Notes: generated by a model not told the origin, from the letters alone. 64,000 nucleotides of DNA from Thermoleophilia bacterium (GCA_020053595.1 JAGVMV010000014.1:1-64000), one strand, 5' to 3'. Counted from the first letter of the stretch, positions 40,234-50,135 are shown. A program made the numbers and translations.

Positions 40234-41586
40234 ATGGACGTAATAGAATTAAGCAGGTTGCAGTTCGCGATCACGAGCATGTTCCACTTCATCTTTGTAC
40301 CGCTGACCCTGGGATTGTCCATTCTGGTTGCCTATATGGAGACCAGGTACGTTCGCACTGGTAATAAGATGTATCTGCGGATGACCAAGTTCTGGGGCAA
40401 GCTGTTTCTGATCAACTTCGCCCTCGGCATCGTTACCGGCATCACCCTGGAGTTCCAGTTCGGCATGAACTGGTCGAAATACTCCGAGTACGTCGGCGAC
40501 ATCTTCGGTGCGCCTTTGGCGATCGAGGCCACGGCCGCTTTCTTCCTCGAGTCGACATTCATCGGCCTCTGGATCTTCGGCTGGAACCGCATCTCGCCGA
40601 AGCTGCATGCGATCTCCATCTGGATTGTAGCCTTCGCCACCAACCTCTCCGGCCTTTGGATCCTGCTGGCCAACGGCTGGATGCAGCATCCCGTCGGTTA
40701 CGTGCTGCGGAACGGCCGCGCCGAGATGGTGGACTTCATGGCTCTGGTCACCAATCCGTACGGGCTGCTCAAGTTCGGGCACCAGATCCTGGCGGGCTAT
40801 GCGGTGGCTGCCTTCTTCGTCATGGGCATCTCCGCCTGGCACTTGCTGCGCCAGAGCAATACCGAGCTCTTCAAGACATCGTTCAAGATAGCCGCAGTCT
40901 TCGGGCTGGTGGCCTCGCTGGGGATAGCCGTCGTCGGCGATTTCCACGCCTCAGGCGTCGCCGAAGCACAGCCGGCCAAGTTTGCCGCCATGGAATCGGT
41001 ATGGGATACGCAGAAGGGCGCCGATTACAACCTGCTGGTGGTCCCCAATCCCTCGGGCGAGACGAATTCAGTACAAGCCCTGGCGATACCAAAGTTCCTG
41101 AGCTTTCTGGCGACCAAGTCATTTGACGGTGAGGTCAAGGGCCTCAAGGACATACCCGCTAATGAGCGCCCACCGGTCTGGCCGGTCTTCATCAGCTTCA
41201 GGCTGATGGTGGCGCTGGGCATGGTGTTTGCCCTGCTGGCGGTTGTTGCCACGGTCAAAGCGTGGCGTGGCCGGTTGCTGGGCAGCCGAAAGTTCCTCTG
41301 GATCATGGTCTATGCGTTGCCCTTGCCGTATATCGCCAACCAGCTCGGCTGGCTCGTGGCAGAAGTGGGCCGCCAGCCCTGGATCGTCTATGGCGTGCTA
41401 AAAACAGCGGATGCCGGTTCACCAGCCGTCTCACTCTCGCAGGTATGGACGTCGCTGGTCGCTTTCACCCTGGTCTATGGCCTGTTAGGTGCCATCGACA
41501 TTTATCTGCTGTTCAAGGTCGCCCGGAAGGGACCGGATGACGACCTGACCCATATAGTCAAATCCGCTACCTTGCAGGGGGCATGA
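40234..41586 (+). CDS. cydA: Cytochrome bd oxidase subunit I
   Basis: 450 residues, multi-span membrane protein. His18 in SMFHFIFVPLTLG matches the haem ligand, with FGAPLAIEATAAFFLESTFIGLWIFGW, GKFGH-like KFGHQILAGYAV, and GWLVAEVGRQPWIVYG. The Q-loop is of the short form. It oxidises quinol and reduces oxygen to water with high affinity; in an organism with Dsr metabolism it may serve oxygen defence. Two bases separate it from cydB. Confidence 0.95.
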   Translation: MDVIELSRLQFAITSMFHFIFVPLTLGLSILVAYMETRYVRTGNKMYLRMTKFWGKLFLINFALGIVTGITLEFQFGMNWSKYSEYVGDIFGAPLAIEATAAFFLESTFIGLWIFGWNRISPKLHAISIWIVAFATNLSGLWILLANGWMQHPVGYVLRNGRAEMVDFMALVTNPYGLLKFGHQILAGYAVAAFFVMGISAWHLLRQSNTELFKTSFKIAAVFGLVASLGIAVVGDFHASGVAEAQPAKFAAMESVWDTQKGADYNLLVVPNPSGETNSVQALAIPKFLSFLATKSFDGEVKGLKDIPANERPPVWPVFISFRLMVALGMVFALLAVVATVKAWRGRLLGSRKFLWIMVYALPLPYIANQLGWLVAEVGRQPWIVYGVLKTADAGSPAVSLSQVWTSLVAFTLVYGLLGAIDIYLLFKVARKGPDDDLTHIVKSATLQGA

Positions 41587-41587
41587 A

Positions 41588-42628
41588 ATGAATTATCAGG
41601 CCATTTGGTTCGTACTCTGGAGCGTTCTCTGGGCGGTATACTTCACCGCCGACGGCTTTGACTTCGGCGCCGGCATGCTGCAGCGGTTTGTCAGCAGGAG
41701 CGAGGAGGACCGGCGCGCCGTCATCAATACAATGGGGCCGGTCTGGGATGGCAACGAAGTGTGGCTGCTCACCGCTGGCGGCGCTACCCTGGCTGCCTTC
41801 CCCATCGTCTATGCCTCCATGTTCAGCTTCCTCTACTCGGCCCTGTTACTGCTGCTCTTCGCACTGATCTTCCGCGGTGTCTCTTTCGAGTTCCGCGGCC
41901 AGCGCGAGAGCCGGTCCTGGCGAAACGGCTGGGACTGGGCTTTACAGCTGGGGAGTTTTCTGCCGGCGCTGCTCTTCGGCGTGGCTTTTGGCAATATCTT
42001 CGAGGGCCTCAATTTCGACGCGAATGGCTGGCATGGGTCGCTGCTGGGCCTGCTGAATCCGTACGGGTTATTGACAGGAGTACTGTTTGTATTACTGTTC
42101 CTTGAGCATGGAGCGCTCTGGCTCAGGATTAAGACTTCCGGTGGTGTGGCCGAACGGTCGGCCGCGATAGCCGGCGGCGTCTGGTACGCCCTGCTGGCGG
42201 TGGCGGTGACCTTCCTGGTCTACACCAACTTCGCCACCCACCTATATGACAACTATCGCAACCAGCCGCTGTGGGCGGTCGTGCCGCTTGTCGCGGTGGC
42301 GGCCCTGCTGGGCGTCAAACTCTTTGCCAGGGCGGGCAAATACTTCGCGGCGTTCATCTCTTCCTGCCTGACTATAATGACGGTAGTGTTCACGGGGGTC
42401 ATCGGGCTTTATCCGAACATGATACCTTCGAGCATCGATACGGCGTCGAACCTGACGATCTACAACTCATCGTCAAGTGACTACACGCTGCGTATAATGA
42501 CAGTGGTGGCGGTTATCTTCGTGCCCATCGTCATTGCCTATCAGCTGTGGGTGTACCGTATTTTCCGTGAGGAGATGGGCGGCGATGAGGATTACGGGCC
42601 GGGTGAAACCCTTAATGCCAAATCATAG
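41588..42628 (+). CDS. cydB: Cytochrome bd oxidase subunit II
   Basis: 346 residues, about eight membrane spans. WFVLWSVLWAVYFTADGFDFGAG and MGPVWDGNEVWLLTAGGATLAAFP are the CydB signature. It forms the oxidase with CydA. No cydDC or cydX was recognised next to it. Confidence 0.95.
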   Translation: MNYQAIWFVLWSVLWAVYFTADGFDFGAGMLQRFVSRSEEDRRAVINTMGPVWDGNEVWLLTAGGATLAAFPIVYASMFSFLYSALLLLLFALIFRGVSFEFRGQRESRSWRNGWDWALQLGSFLPALLFGVAFGNIFEGLNFDANGWHGSLLGLLNPYGLLTGVLFVLLFLEHGALWLRIKTSGGVAERSAAIAGGVWYALLAVAVTFLVYTNFATHLYDNYRNQPLWAVVPLVAVAALLGVKLFARAGKYFAAFISSCLTIMTVVFTGVIGLYPNMIPSSIDTASNLTIYNSSSSDYTLRIMTVVAVIFVPIVIAYQLWVYRIFREEMGGDEDYGPGETLNAKS

Positions 42629-42688
42629 GCGGCTTGAGCCACTCACATAACCACCAACCCTCCGGGTTACGAATCCCCCGCTATATGG

Positions 42689-43747
<1,059 letters not shown>

Positions 43748-43759
43748 TAAGATTGTGCA

Positions 43760-43839
43760 AAACCCGGGACGGGATGTTCCCGCCTTCGCTTAAGCGTCTT
43801 CGACAAGACGCTACGGCGGAAACATCCCGTCCCGGGTTT
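43760..43839. repeat. 80-base nested palindrome between gap and pgk
   Basis: The outer arms 43760-43784 and 43815-43839 are 25 bases and complementary except for one C-A mismatch (AAACCCGGGACGGGATGTT at the left edge). The loop itself holds AGCGTCTT-CGAC-AAGACGCT (43793-43812). No T-run follows on either strand. It could be a message-processing or stabilising hairpin, or a REP/MITE-like mobile palindrome. Confidence 0.7.
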
Positions 43840-43926
43840 AGATACCTTTATGGACGCCCGCTAAAAAGGGCGACGCTGGCCGGGAACGCGCTGCGATTTG
43901 CTCGTTGTCTTACTCACGGGGGAGAC

Positions 43927-45111
43927 TTGAGGAAAAAAACTATTAAAGACATAAATGTTGTCGGCAAGCGCGTGCTGGTGCGCGTCGATTTCAATGTTCC
44001 CCTGGATAACGGCGTGGTTGTCGATGATACGCGCATCCGGGCGGCGCTGGGTACTATCAGTTACTTGCGGCAGGCCGGCAGCAAGGTCATCCTGATCTCG
44101 CATCTGGGAAGGCCCAAGGATGGTCCCGATGACGCCCTGCGGATGGATCCTGTAGCGGCGCGGCTCGCCGACCTGCTCGGCATTGATGTAATGAAGCTCG
44201 ATGACTGCGTCGGCCCCGAGGTGGAGGCCCGGCTGGCCGAACTTCCCGCCGGCGGCGTGGCATTGCTGGAGAACAGCCGTTTTCATCCGGAAGAGAAGAA
44301 AAACGATCCGGAATTCGCCGCGGGCCTCGCGCGTCTGGCGGATATCTTTGTTAACGACGCTTTTGGCACCGCTCACCGGGCGCATGCATCGACCGCCGGC
44401 GTGGCCGCGCATCTGCCGGCTGTGGCCGGTTTTCTGCTGGAGAACGAACTCCTGCAGCTTTCTCACATGATCGATAAACCAAAGCATCCCTTCGTGAACA
44501 TCCTCGGTGGCGTCAAGGTTTCGGACAAAATCGGCGTTGTCGACCGCTTTCTGGATTTTGCCGACGCCATCATGATTGGCGGCGCCATGTGCTTTGGTTT
44601 TCTCAAGGCGCAGGGCATCGATATCGGCGCTTCCAAGGTGGAAGAGGAAGCTGTCGGCGTAGCCGCGGCGGCACTCGAAAAAGCGAAAAGCTCCAAGTGC
44701 CGCATTCTGTTGCCAAAAGACCTGGTGGTAGCAGACGCATTTTCAGCGGAAGCCAACACGCAGATTGTTCGCGTCGAACAGATTCCCGCCGGTTGGATGG
44801 GCCTCGACATCGGCCCGGCGACCTCGGCGCATTTCGTCCAGGAAATACAGAGGGCGCGCACCATCTTCTGGAACGGCCCCATGGGCGCTTTCGAGATGGA
44901 GCCATTTTCTTCCGGCACTCGCGCCGTAGCCGGCGCGGTAGCCCATGCTGAAGAAGCCCTTACGGTATCCGGTGGCGGCGACACGGTGGCCGCCCTGAAC
45001 CGTTACGGTCTCGCCGATAACCTCGACCATGTCTCCACCGGCGGCGGCGCCGCCATGGAGTTTCTCGAGGGCAAGGAACTTCCCGGCATAGCCGTTCTGC
45101 AGGACGCCTGA
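43927..45111 (+). CDS. pgk: Phosphoglycerate kinase
   Basis: 394 residues from the TTG at 43927, preceded by GGGGGAG, which matches the family start (RKKTIKDINVVGKRVLVRVDFNVPL). LISHLGRPK, NDAFGTAHRAHAST, NILGGVKVSDKI, GGAMCFGFL and TVSGGGDTVAAL are conserved. It makes ATP from 1,3-bisphosphoglycerate. Although the frame is open further upstream, that part is the palindrome and not protein. Confidence 0.94.
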   Translation: MRKKTIKDINVVGKRVLVRVDFNVPLDNGVVVDDTRIRAALGTISYLRQAGSKVILISHLGRPKDGPDDALRMDPVAARLADLLGIDVMKLDDCVGPEVEARLAELPAGGVALLENSRFHPEEKKNDPEFAAGLARLADIFVNDAFGTAHRAHASTAGVAAHLPAVAGFLLENELLQLSHMIDKPKHPFVNILGGVKVSDKIGVVDRFLDFADAIMIGGAMCFGFLKAQGIDIGASKVEEEAVGVAAAALEKAKSSKCRILLPKDLVVADAFSAEANTQIVRVEQIPAGWMGLDIGPATSAHFVQEIQRARTIFWNGPMGAFEMEPFSSGTRAVAGAVAHAEEALTVSGGGDTVAALNRYGLADNLDHVSTGGGAAMEFLEGKELPGIAVLQDA

Positions 45112-45191
45112 GTCAGCGCCCGGCAAAGCTGCTTTCTTGCTCAGGCAGCCTGGAAACACTACCAGGAATCCGCTGGTCCCTCTGATCCTCT

Positions 45192-46499
45192 CTACAGTAA
45201 CTGCGTCGTCGCGCTGACCATATCGATCACCGGTAACTCCAGGGTTCCCTTACCCATCAGGTCGTCAACCAGATCCTGCGGGGCGGAGCGATAACGCAGT
45301 GTTGCCTTGATTGTCAGAGGCATGCTTGTTCCCGCCGGTAGCGGTACGCTGTAGTTCTCCGTTACACTGCCCGCTGGTGGCACCCGATGATCGGAGAGTA
45401 AGGATTCGGCGAGCCACGGCTTGAGCGTCGGTTGTCCGTCCTTATCCTTGAAGACCGTCCGGTAGATTACGGCTTTCTGGTCGATCACTCCATTTTCATC
45501 GAGCGCGCCGGAACGGTAGATCTCCTTTCCCGACGGATCAATGACTACGATGTCGAGCCACATTTCCCTCACCTCGGTGAGTCCGGTCGGCAGGTAATGT
45601 CCGGCTCCCTTGTTGTTGACCTGCACCTTCAGGTCCATATTACCGCCAGGTGTCACCGGAGCCGGCGGGACCAGCTCAACGCTTGCCGCTGCCTGAAGGT
45701 TTTCCCGGGATAGCTTCTGATGCTGGTCTGAGGCGAGCGTACTGGCGTTAGCGCCGGCGAAAAAGTGAGTGAAGATCTGCGGCCGCTCCGGACCTCCCAG
45801 GGCCGCTGTGCCCGGGTTCGGCTTGGTAACTCCCGGCCCCGGTGTCATATGGCAATCCTGGCACTGAATGCCCTGGGCCGCGTATGAGCTGTTCTTCCAT
45901 TCGGTATATGTCGCTTCCAGCGGCAGGTTGTTGGTCGGGTGATTGACGTCGTGGCACATGCCGCAGAATTCGGATTTTGTATGCAGCTCCGAGTAAGCGG
46001 TCTCGTGAAAAGATGAAACCGAGTCGCTGAAGGGACCTTGTTTGACTTTGCTGGGAGAAAAAGTGAAGTTGGTATTGGTGACCGTATGACAGAAGTCACA
46101 CTGTACGCCCTTTTTGGAGATTTCGCTGATCTGTGGGCCGGAGGTCGGCGGCACTTCCCCGGAAAATGTGCCGATTGGCGTGTGGCAGCCTGTACAATAG
46201 GAATCAATCGTCCCGCCCGTATCATGGCTCGCTTCTTCGTGCATCTTCAGGTAGAGCTGGTCAGTGAAGGCATTGCTGTGCATCGAGCCCTGCCACTGGG
46301 CGAAGATCTCCTGGTGGCAGCCGCCGCAGGTGGCCGGGTCGGTGAATTCCGTCGACTTGAAGCGGGGCGTGATCGAAGAGACCGTAGTTTTTGTCTCCGT
46401 TGTGACCGTTGCAGTATCAGAACCGCCACAGGACAGAGATATAGCCGCACCCATTAAAAACATTGAAAAGGCGAAAGCCCCAACCGCAAAACGATTCAT
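45192..46499 (-). CDS. Pentahaem cytochrome c lipoprotein (cytochrome c554-like)
   Basis: 435 residues from the ATG at 46499, after GGAAGGG. A signal peptide with lipobox ISLSC anchors it outside the membrane. Five CXXCH motifs: CGGCH, CTGCH, CDFCH, CGMCH and CQDCH, all in the first 240 residues; the CGGCHQEIFAQWQGSMHSNAF pattern is typical of cytochrome c554-type multihaem proteins. The C-terminal 190 residues are a beta-rich domain without haem. It may take electrons to an extracellular or periplasmic acceptor. No partner reductase is adjacent. Two structured RNAs lie upstream on the other strand. Confidence 0.85.
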   Translation of the reverse strand: MNRFAVGAFAFSMFLMGAAISLSCGGSDTATVTTETKTTVSSITPRFKSTEFTDPATCGGCHQEIFAQWQGSMHSNAFTDQLYLKMHEEASHDTGGTIDSYCTGCHTPIGTFSGEVPPTSGPQISEISKKGVQCDFCHTVTNTNFTFSPSKVKQGPFSDSVSSFHETAYSELHTKSEFCGMCHDVNHPTNNLPLEATYTEWKNSSYAAQGIQCQDCHMTPGPGVTKPNPGTAALGGPERPQIFTHFFAGANASTLASDQHQKLSRENLQAAASVELVPPAPVTPGGNMDLKVQVNNKGAGHYLPTGLTEVREMWLDIVVIDPSGKEIYRSGALDENGVIDQKAVIYRTVFKDKDGQPTLKPWLAESLLSDHRVPPAGSVTENYSVPLPAGTSMPLTIKATLRYRSAPQDLVDDLMGKGTLELPVIDMVSATTQLL

Positions 46500-46652
46500 T
46501 CCACATCCCTTCCAAAAGTTAATCCAGCCTTGTAGGCAACTGCTTACCACTTTCGCTGGCAATCAAACAAAAATACCGCAATTTGCACAGGGAAAAACCC
46601 TGAAATTTCCCATTCGCCTTGCTATTCACGAGCATGGGGTTATACTAAACAT

Positions 46653-46798
46653 AGGTCCCAAGAAGTCGGAAAGGCTTGCTGGAGATCAGGCCAAGAAGCC
46701 TGGTGGAGGAAATGCGGAAGTAAAAGGCCGCAAAGTACGGTGAAGCCAGGTGAAGCAGGGTCTGAGAAGGCAGGCAATGAAGGTTTCTTGGGACTTTT
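46653..46798 (+). ncRNA. Structured RNA element A (twin RNA, unknown class)
   Basis: A promoter TTGCTA (46619-46624), 16 bases, TATACT (46641-46646) puts the start at about 46653. GTCCCAAGAA (46655-46664) pairs with TTCTTGGGAC (46785-46794), closing the RNA, and TTTT follows. Within, GCTTGC pairs with GCAGGC; CCTGG (46699-46703) with CCAGG (46746-46750); GCGG with CCGC. The core GGAAATGCGG (46708-46717) and AAGTACGG (46733-46740) flank the inner helix, with GAA facing AGTA as in loop E motifs. The same core is in element B. No ORF is seen. I do not recognise the class. Confidence 0.55.
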
Positions 46799-46975
46799 CT
46801 ATGCTCTGATTGTTCAATAAATTTCCCTGCGCCCGCCTATCGCTTGCTTCTTTTGGCAGCACTCCCTTTCCTTAATAAACGCCTTTTAAAGAAAAACCCG
46901 CAAATACCGTTGAAAATTTTTCCGGTTGCTACGCAGGCCATTGCCGCCGCTTCGGACTTGGGCTAGAATCAATGC

Positions 46976-47142
46976 CGGTCCCAAGGAATCGGACGATAGT
47001 CATGCCGGGTTACGCCGGAGATATTCCTGGTACGGAAATGCGGCGCCTTGAGCCCGCGAAGTACGGAGCCAGCCAGGAAATTCCCATTCGTGATGGGGAT
47101 AAGTTGTTCTGAAGGTTCCTTGGGGCCGTTTCAGGTTTTTTT
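46976..47142 (+). ncRNA. Structured RNA element B (twin RNA / possible riboswitch leader)
   Basis: Promoter TTGCCG (46941-46946), 17 bases, TAGAAT (46964-46969). CGGTCCCAAGGAA (46976-46988) pairs with TTCCTTGGGGCCG (47116-47128), one G-U. TTCCTGG (47024-47030) pairs with CCAGGAA (47073-47079) and GCGG with CCGC. The core GGAAATGCGG and AAGTACGG is identical to element A. The 3' closing arm can instead join a hairpin CTGAAGG/CC-g-t-TTCAG (47109-47134) followed by T7 (47136-47142), so closing helix and terminator exclude each other. The AMIN-like lipoprotein gene starts 24 bases after the T-run, so B may control it. Confidence 0.55.
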
Positions 47143-47166
47143 CCTCTTTCCTGCCGGAGGCGTACG

Positions 47167-47793
47167 ATGCGATCATTTATGGTTCGTATACTGCTGGTCG
47201 GCGCTGTCGCGGCTGCGCCTGTCCTTTTGTCCGGATGCGGAAGCGAGGCATCCTCGACAGCAGATTCCGGCAGCGCCGGCGCCGGTTTGACTACGGGAAC
47301 GTCGACGCAGGAAACTCCTATTCCTTTCACTAATCCCGATCCGGCCCAGACGGTCCCCGAAGAACAGCCATCTCCATACGGTGTCGGTTCCACCGGTACC
47401 CAGGCGGTGGGTACGCCGATCGACGGACTTCAGCTTCGCGATATTCGCTGGTCGGATCATGGCACCTATTTTCGGATAGTTTTCGAGATGGGGACACCAG
47501 ATGGACAGCTGGTGCTTCAGGTACCGCCGGCGAATGCCACATTGTCAAAAGACGGGAAAGAATTAAAAGTGGTTCTCAATGGCATCCGCTCCATCGGTCC
47601 CAGCAGCAGCGTAACTTCTGACAGCCTGGCAGTCGGAGATCCCGTTGTAACGGCCATCAAACGGTCGCAGGATGTCAACGACCGTGACGACCAGGCCCAG
47701 GTCTATATCATCGAACTGGCCGCGCCCGCCACCTACTCGCTTGCCGGCCTTGGTTCACCTGGACGCATCGTTATTGATATTAACAAGCCTTGA
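47167..47793 (+). CDS. AMIN-like lipoprotein
   Basis: 208 residues. Lipobox LLSGC at about 24, then a Thr/Ser/Pro-rich linker to residue 75 and a beta-rich domain with YFRIVFEMGTPDGQLVLQVP and GRIVIDINKP, like AMIN domains that bind peptidoglycan or polysaccharide. CCGGAGGCG precedes the ATG. It lies directly after element B. Its last codons (GTTATTGATAT..AAGCC) are repeated imperfectly right after the stop. Confidence 0.55.
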   Translation: MRSFMVRILLVGAVAAAPVLLSGCGSEASSTADSGSAGAGLTTGTSTQETPIPFTNPDPAQTVPEEQPSPYGVGSTGTQAVGTPIDGLQLRDIRWSDHGTYFRIVFEMGTPDGQLVLQVPPANATLSKDGKELKVVLNGIRSIGPSSSVTSDSLAVGDPVVTAIKRSQDVNDRDDQAQVYIIELAAPATYSLAGLGSPGRIVIDINKP

Positions 47794-47832
47794 GGGATAT
47801 CATCCCGTCGTTATTGATATAACCAAGCCCTG
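47760..47832 (+). repeat. Imperfect tandem copy of the lipoprotein gene end
   Basis: CGTTATTGATATTAACAAGCC at the gene end recurs as CGTTATTGATATAACCAAGCC about 43 bases on, with the reading VIDITKP matching VIDINKP. A small duplication at the 3' end is likely. Confidence 0.6.
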
Positions 47833-47894
47833 TGCGGAATTATTCTGTTATCGTCAGTCGCGCAAGGCAGCGACCCAACCAGGGAAGGAATACA

Positions 47895-47987
47895 ATGGCC
47901 GACAAACAACTTCTGACCGCAGGAAAAATTGCCAGGGAGCTGGGCGTCTCGGACGCAAAAGTGAAGAAGGCGCTGAAACAGGGATAA
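47895..47987 (+). pseudogene. Truncated small helix-turn-helix protein
   Basis: 30 residues with a strong AGGGAAGGA site. LLTAGKIARELGVSDAKVKK is the start of a family of small MerR-like DNA-binding proteins that are about twice as long. The stop comes right after KKALKQG. Either a frameshift remnant or a minimal peptide. Confidence 0.4.
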
Positions 47988-48043
47988 ACTGGAGCACGAA
48001 AGTGGAAACAGCCAGGAAGTATGACTCCAGAGTATGCCGATTA

Positions 48044-49504
48044 TCAATCTCGCGCGCCGCTCTTCTTTCCAAACAGGAACAATGACGGAATAATCGCGAT
48101 CAGACAGATCAGCGCGGCGATCAGGAAGAAGTCGCTGAGCACTGACAGGATAGTCTCGACGCTGCGATGCTCCCAATCTTTCAAGGCGTCAAGATATTGC
48201 CCAAAGCTCATGAGCAGATTCGGCACCGGCACCGGGTTATTTGCCTGAGAATTCTGAAATTCGCTGATCCCCCAACTATTCAGCGCCGCGAGGCCGACAG
48301 TCATGCCTATTATCCGGCTGGTGGTCAGCACGGCGGAAGCCGATGCCATGCGCCTTTTGCGGACGCTGTTTACGACCGCCAGACTGATCGGGGCGATCAC
48401 CAGGCCAAAGCCAAGGCCGGCGACAACGAGATCGCCAGTCTGCTCCAGCGTCGTCACACCCAGATCCCAGGCGCTCATGCGCCAGAGCCCGAAGGCGGAA
48501 AGCGCAAAGCCCAGGACGGCCGGCGCCCGCCCGCCGATCCAGCCGCAGAGAATCCCGCCGAGGATTGCCCCGACAGGGATCATCAACGTCAGCCTGATCA
48601 GCAACAATCCGCCGGTCAATGGTGAAGTATAGGAAGACTCGGGCCAGCCGGAGCTGTAGGCGAACGACGGCACCTGTACCAGTGCCGTGATCAGGGCAAT
48701 GCCGACCAGAAAATGGGCGATGTTCGCCGAAGCGAAGGAGCGGTTGGCGAACAGCTGAAAATTGACCAGAGGATGTTTGGCGCGCAGGTCGCTGAGAATG
48801 AAAGCGATCAGAACCACGATACCGAGGCCGAGGAGCGGCAGGCCGAAGCTGTACCAGCCGATCTCGCGGCCGCCGGAGACCGCAATCGTAGCCAGCCCCA
48901 GACCCAGGGCCATCAGTAAAGCGCTACGGTAATCCACCGAAACCTGGTAACGTCTGCTTTCGGAAACATAGCGGCGCACCAGCCAGAGAATGGCCAGCAC
49001 CAGCGGAATGTTGAGATAGAAGATCGCCCGCCAGCCAATGTACTGGCCGACCAGGGCTCCGTAAAGAGGGCCAAGTACGCCGCCGGCTTCGCCGGCGGCG
49101 CCGATGATACCCAGCGCCAGCGCCCGCCTGCCCGCCGGGAAATTATGGCCGACCATCGCCATGGCGATCGGTATGACGGCTCCGCCGCCGATCGCCTGGA
49201 TTGCCCGGAAACCGACCAGCAGGTAAAGACTGCCACTCACGGCACAAAGTAGTGAGCCCACCGCGAAGATCGTCATTGCCAGGTAATAGGTACGACGCTG
49301 ACCGTAAAGGTCCGCGACCCTGCCCATTAACGGCAAAACCACTGTAAAGCCGAACAGATAGCTGGTGATAATCCAGCCGGCCCGTTCCACCGCACCAGGG
49401 TTGAAACCGCCCTCGAGGTCGTCAATAATGCGAGGCAGAACCGTCACAACCACCGTCTGGTCGATGGCGGCCAGAAAGATGCCGGTGCAAAGCACGGCCA
49501 GCAC
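48044..49504 (-). CDS. MFS drug exporter, DHA2 (EmrB/QacA) family
   Basis: 486 residues, about 14 membrane spans. IFLAAIDQTVVVTVLPRI (motif D1), GRVADLYGQRRTYY (motif A) and GGVLGPLYGALVGQYIGW (motif C) are typical proton-driven drug exporters. The first plausible standard codon is GTG at 49504, but homology and the ribosome binding site AAAGGAG point nine codons upstream, where the codon is ATC (49531). The real start is therefore uncertain. Substrate unknown. Confidence 0.85.
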   Translation of the reverse strand: MLAVLCTGIFLAAIDQTVVVTVLPRIIDDLEGGFNPGAVERAGWIITSYLFGFTVVLPLMGRVADLYGQRRTYYLAMTIFAVGSLLCAVSGSLYLLVGFRAIQAIGGGAVIPIAMAMVGHNFPAGRRALALGIIGAAGEAGGVLGPLYGALVGQYIGWRAIFYLNIPLVLAILWLVRRYVSESRRYQVSVDYRSALLMALGLGLATIAVSGGREIGWYSFGLPLLGLGIVVLIAFILSDLRAKHPLVNFQLFANRSFASANIAHFLVGIALITALVQVPSFAYSSGWPESSYTSPLTGGLLLIRLTLMIPVGAILGGILCGWIGGRAPAVLGFALSAFGLWRMSAWDLGVTTLEQTGDLVVAGLGFGLVIAPISLAVVNSVRKRRMASASAVLTTSRIIGMTVGLAALNSWGISEFQNSQANNPVPVPNLLMSFGQYLDALKDWEHRSVETILSVLSDFFLIAALICLIAIIPSLFLFGKKSGARD

Positions 49505-49786
49505 AACGTATTGGCTGCGGTCCTGTTTGATAAAAACTCCTTTGGGGCTAAGGCTGTCTGGCCTGACCGTGACCCCGGCTGGCCCTGATTTTAACCTTAC
49601 CCAGCAAAGCCTGTATTTTCAACGGATTCCCGTATATAAGAACCATGGCAACTACTTTACAACTTCTGAAAGTTATAGTACTGTTTTTCCGAATAAGGCC
49701 TGTTTGAATGGGTTTAAAAATCAGGCGGGAAGAAATGCGCAGTCAACCCTGCGACTGCCTGGGCAAGAAGATGGGAGGGTAGAAGT

Positions 49787-49987
49787 TTGGCAGATGGAAC
49801 TGTAAAATGGTTCAGTAACGAAAAGGGTTACGGCTTCATTGAGAGGGAGGACGGCGAGGATCTCTTCGTCCACTTCTCAGAAGTGCAGGTTGAGGGTTAC
49901 AAAACGCTCAACGAAGGCCAGAAAGTCGAATTCGAAGTTACTGAAGGGGCGAAGGGCCTGCAGGCTTCCAGCGTCGTCCCGCAATAG
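49787..49987 (+). CDS. cspA: Cold-shock protein
   Basis: 66 residues. [26 protein letters not shown] holds the RNP1 and RNP2 motifs. It binds single-stranded RNA and DNA. Start TTG with GGGAGGG upstream. Leader of some 150-280 bases, common for csp genes (49505-49786 otherwise shows nothing certain). A terminator follows. Confidence 0.95.
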   Translation: MADGTVKWFSNEKGYGFIEREDGEDLFVHFSEVQVEGYKTLNEGQKVEFEVTEGAKGLQASSVVPQ

Positions 49988-50010
49988 TCTATTAGAAAAC
50001 CGAACACTCG

Positions 50011-50051
50011 AGAACCTCGCTACTGATCAAGCAGCGGGGTTCTTTTTTTTT
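50011..50051 (+). terminator. Rho-independent terminator of the cold-shock gene
   Basis: AGAACCTCGC (50011-50020) pairs with GCGGGGTTCT (50034-50043), one G-U, followed by nine T. Confidence 0.9.
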
Positions 50052-50135
50052 GGTTTTAAAAATGCGGCACGGTCTTTATTTCCATTATGTACGACTTTTT
50101 GATAATTGGGATACAACCAAAGAACGATAGACTAA

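Noticed and set aside
43753-43926. Open N-terminal extension of pgk by 58 codons.
   Set aside because: It runs through the palindrome, has no homology, and the family start coincides with a TTG after GGGGGAG.
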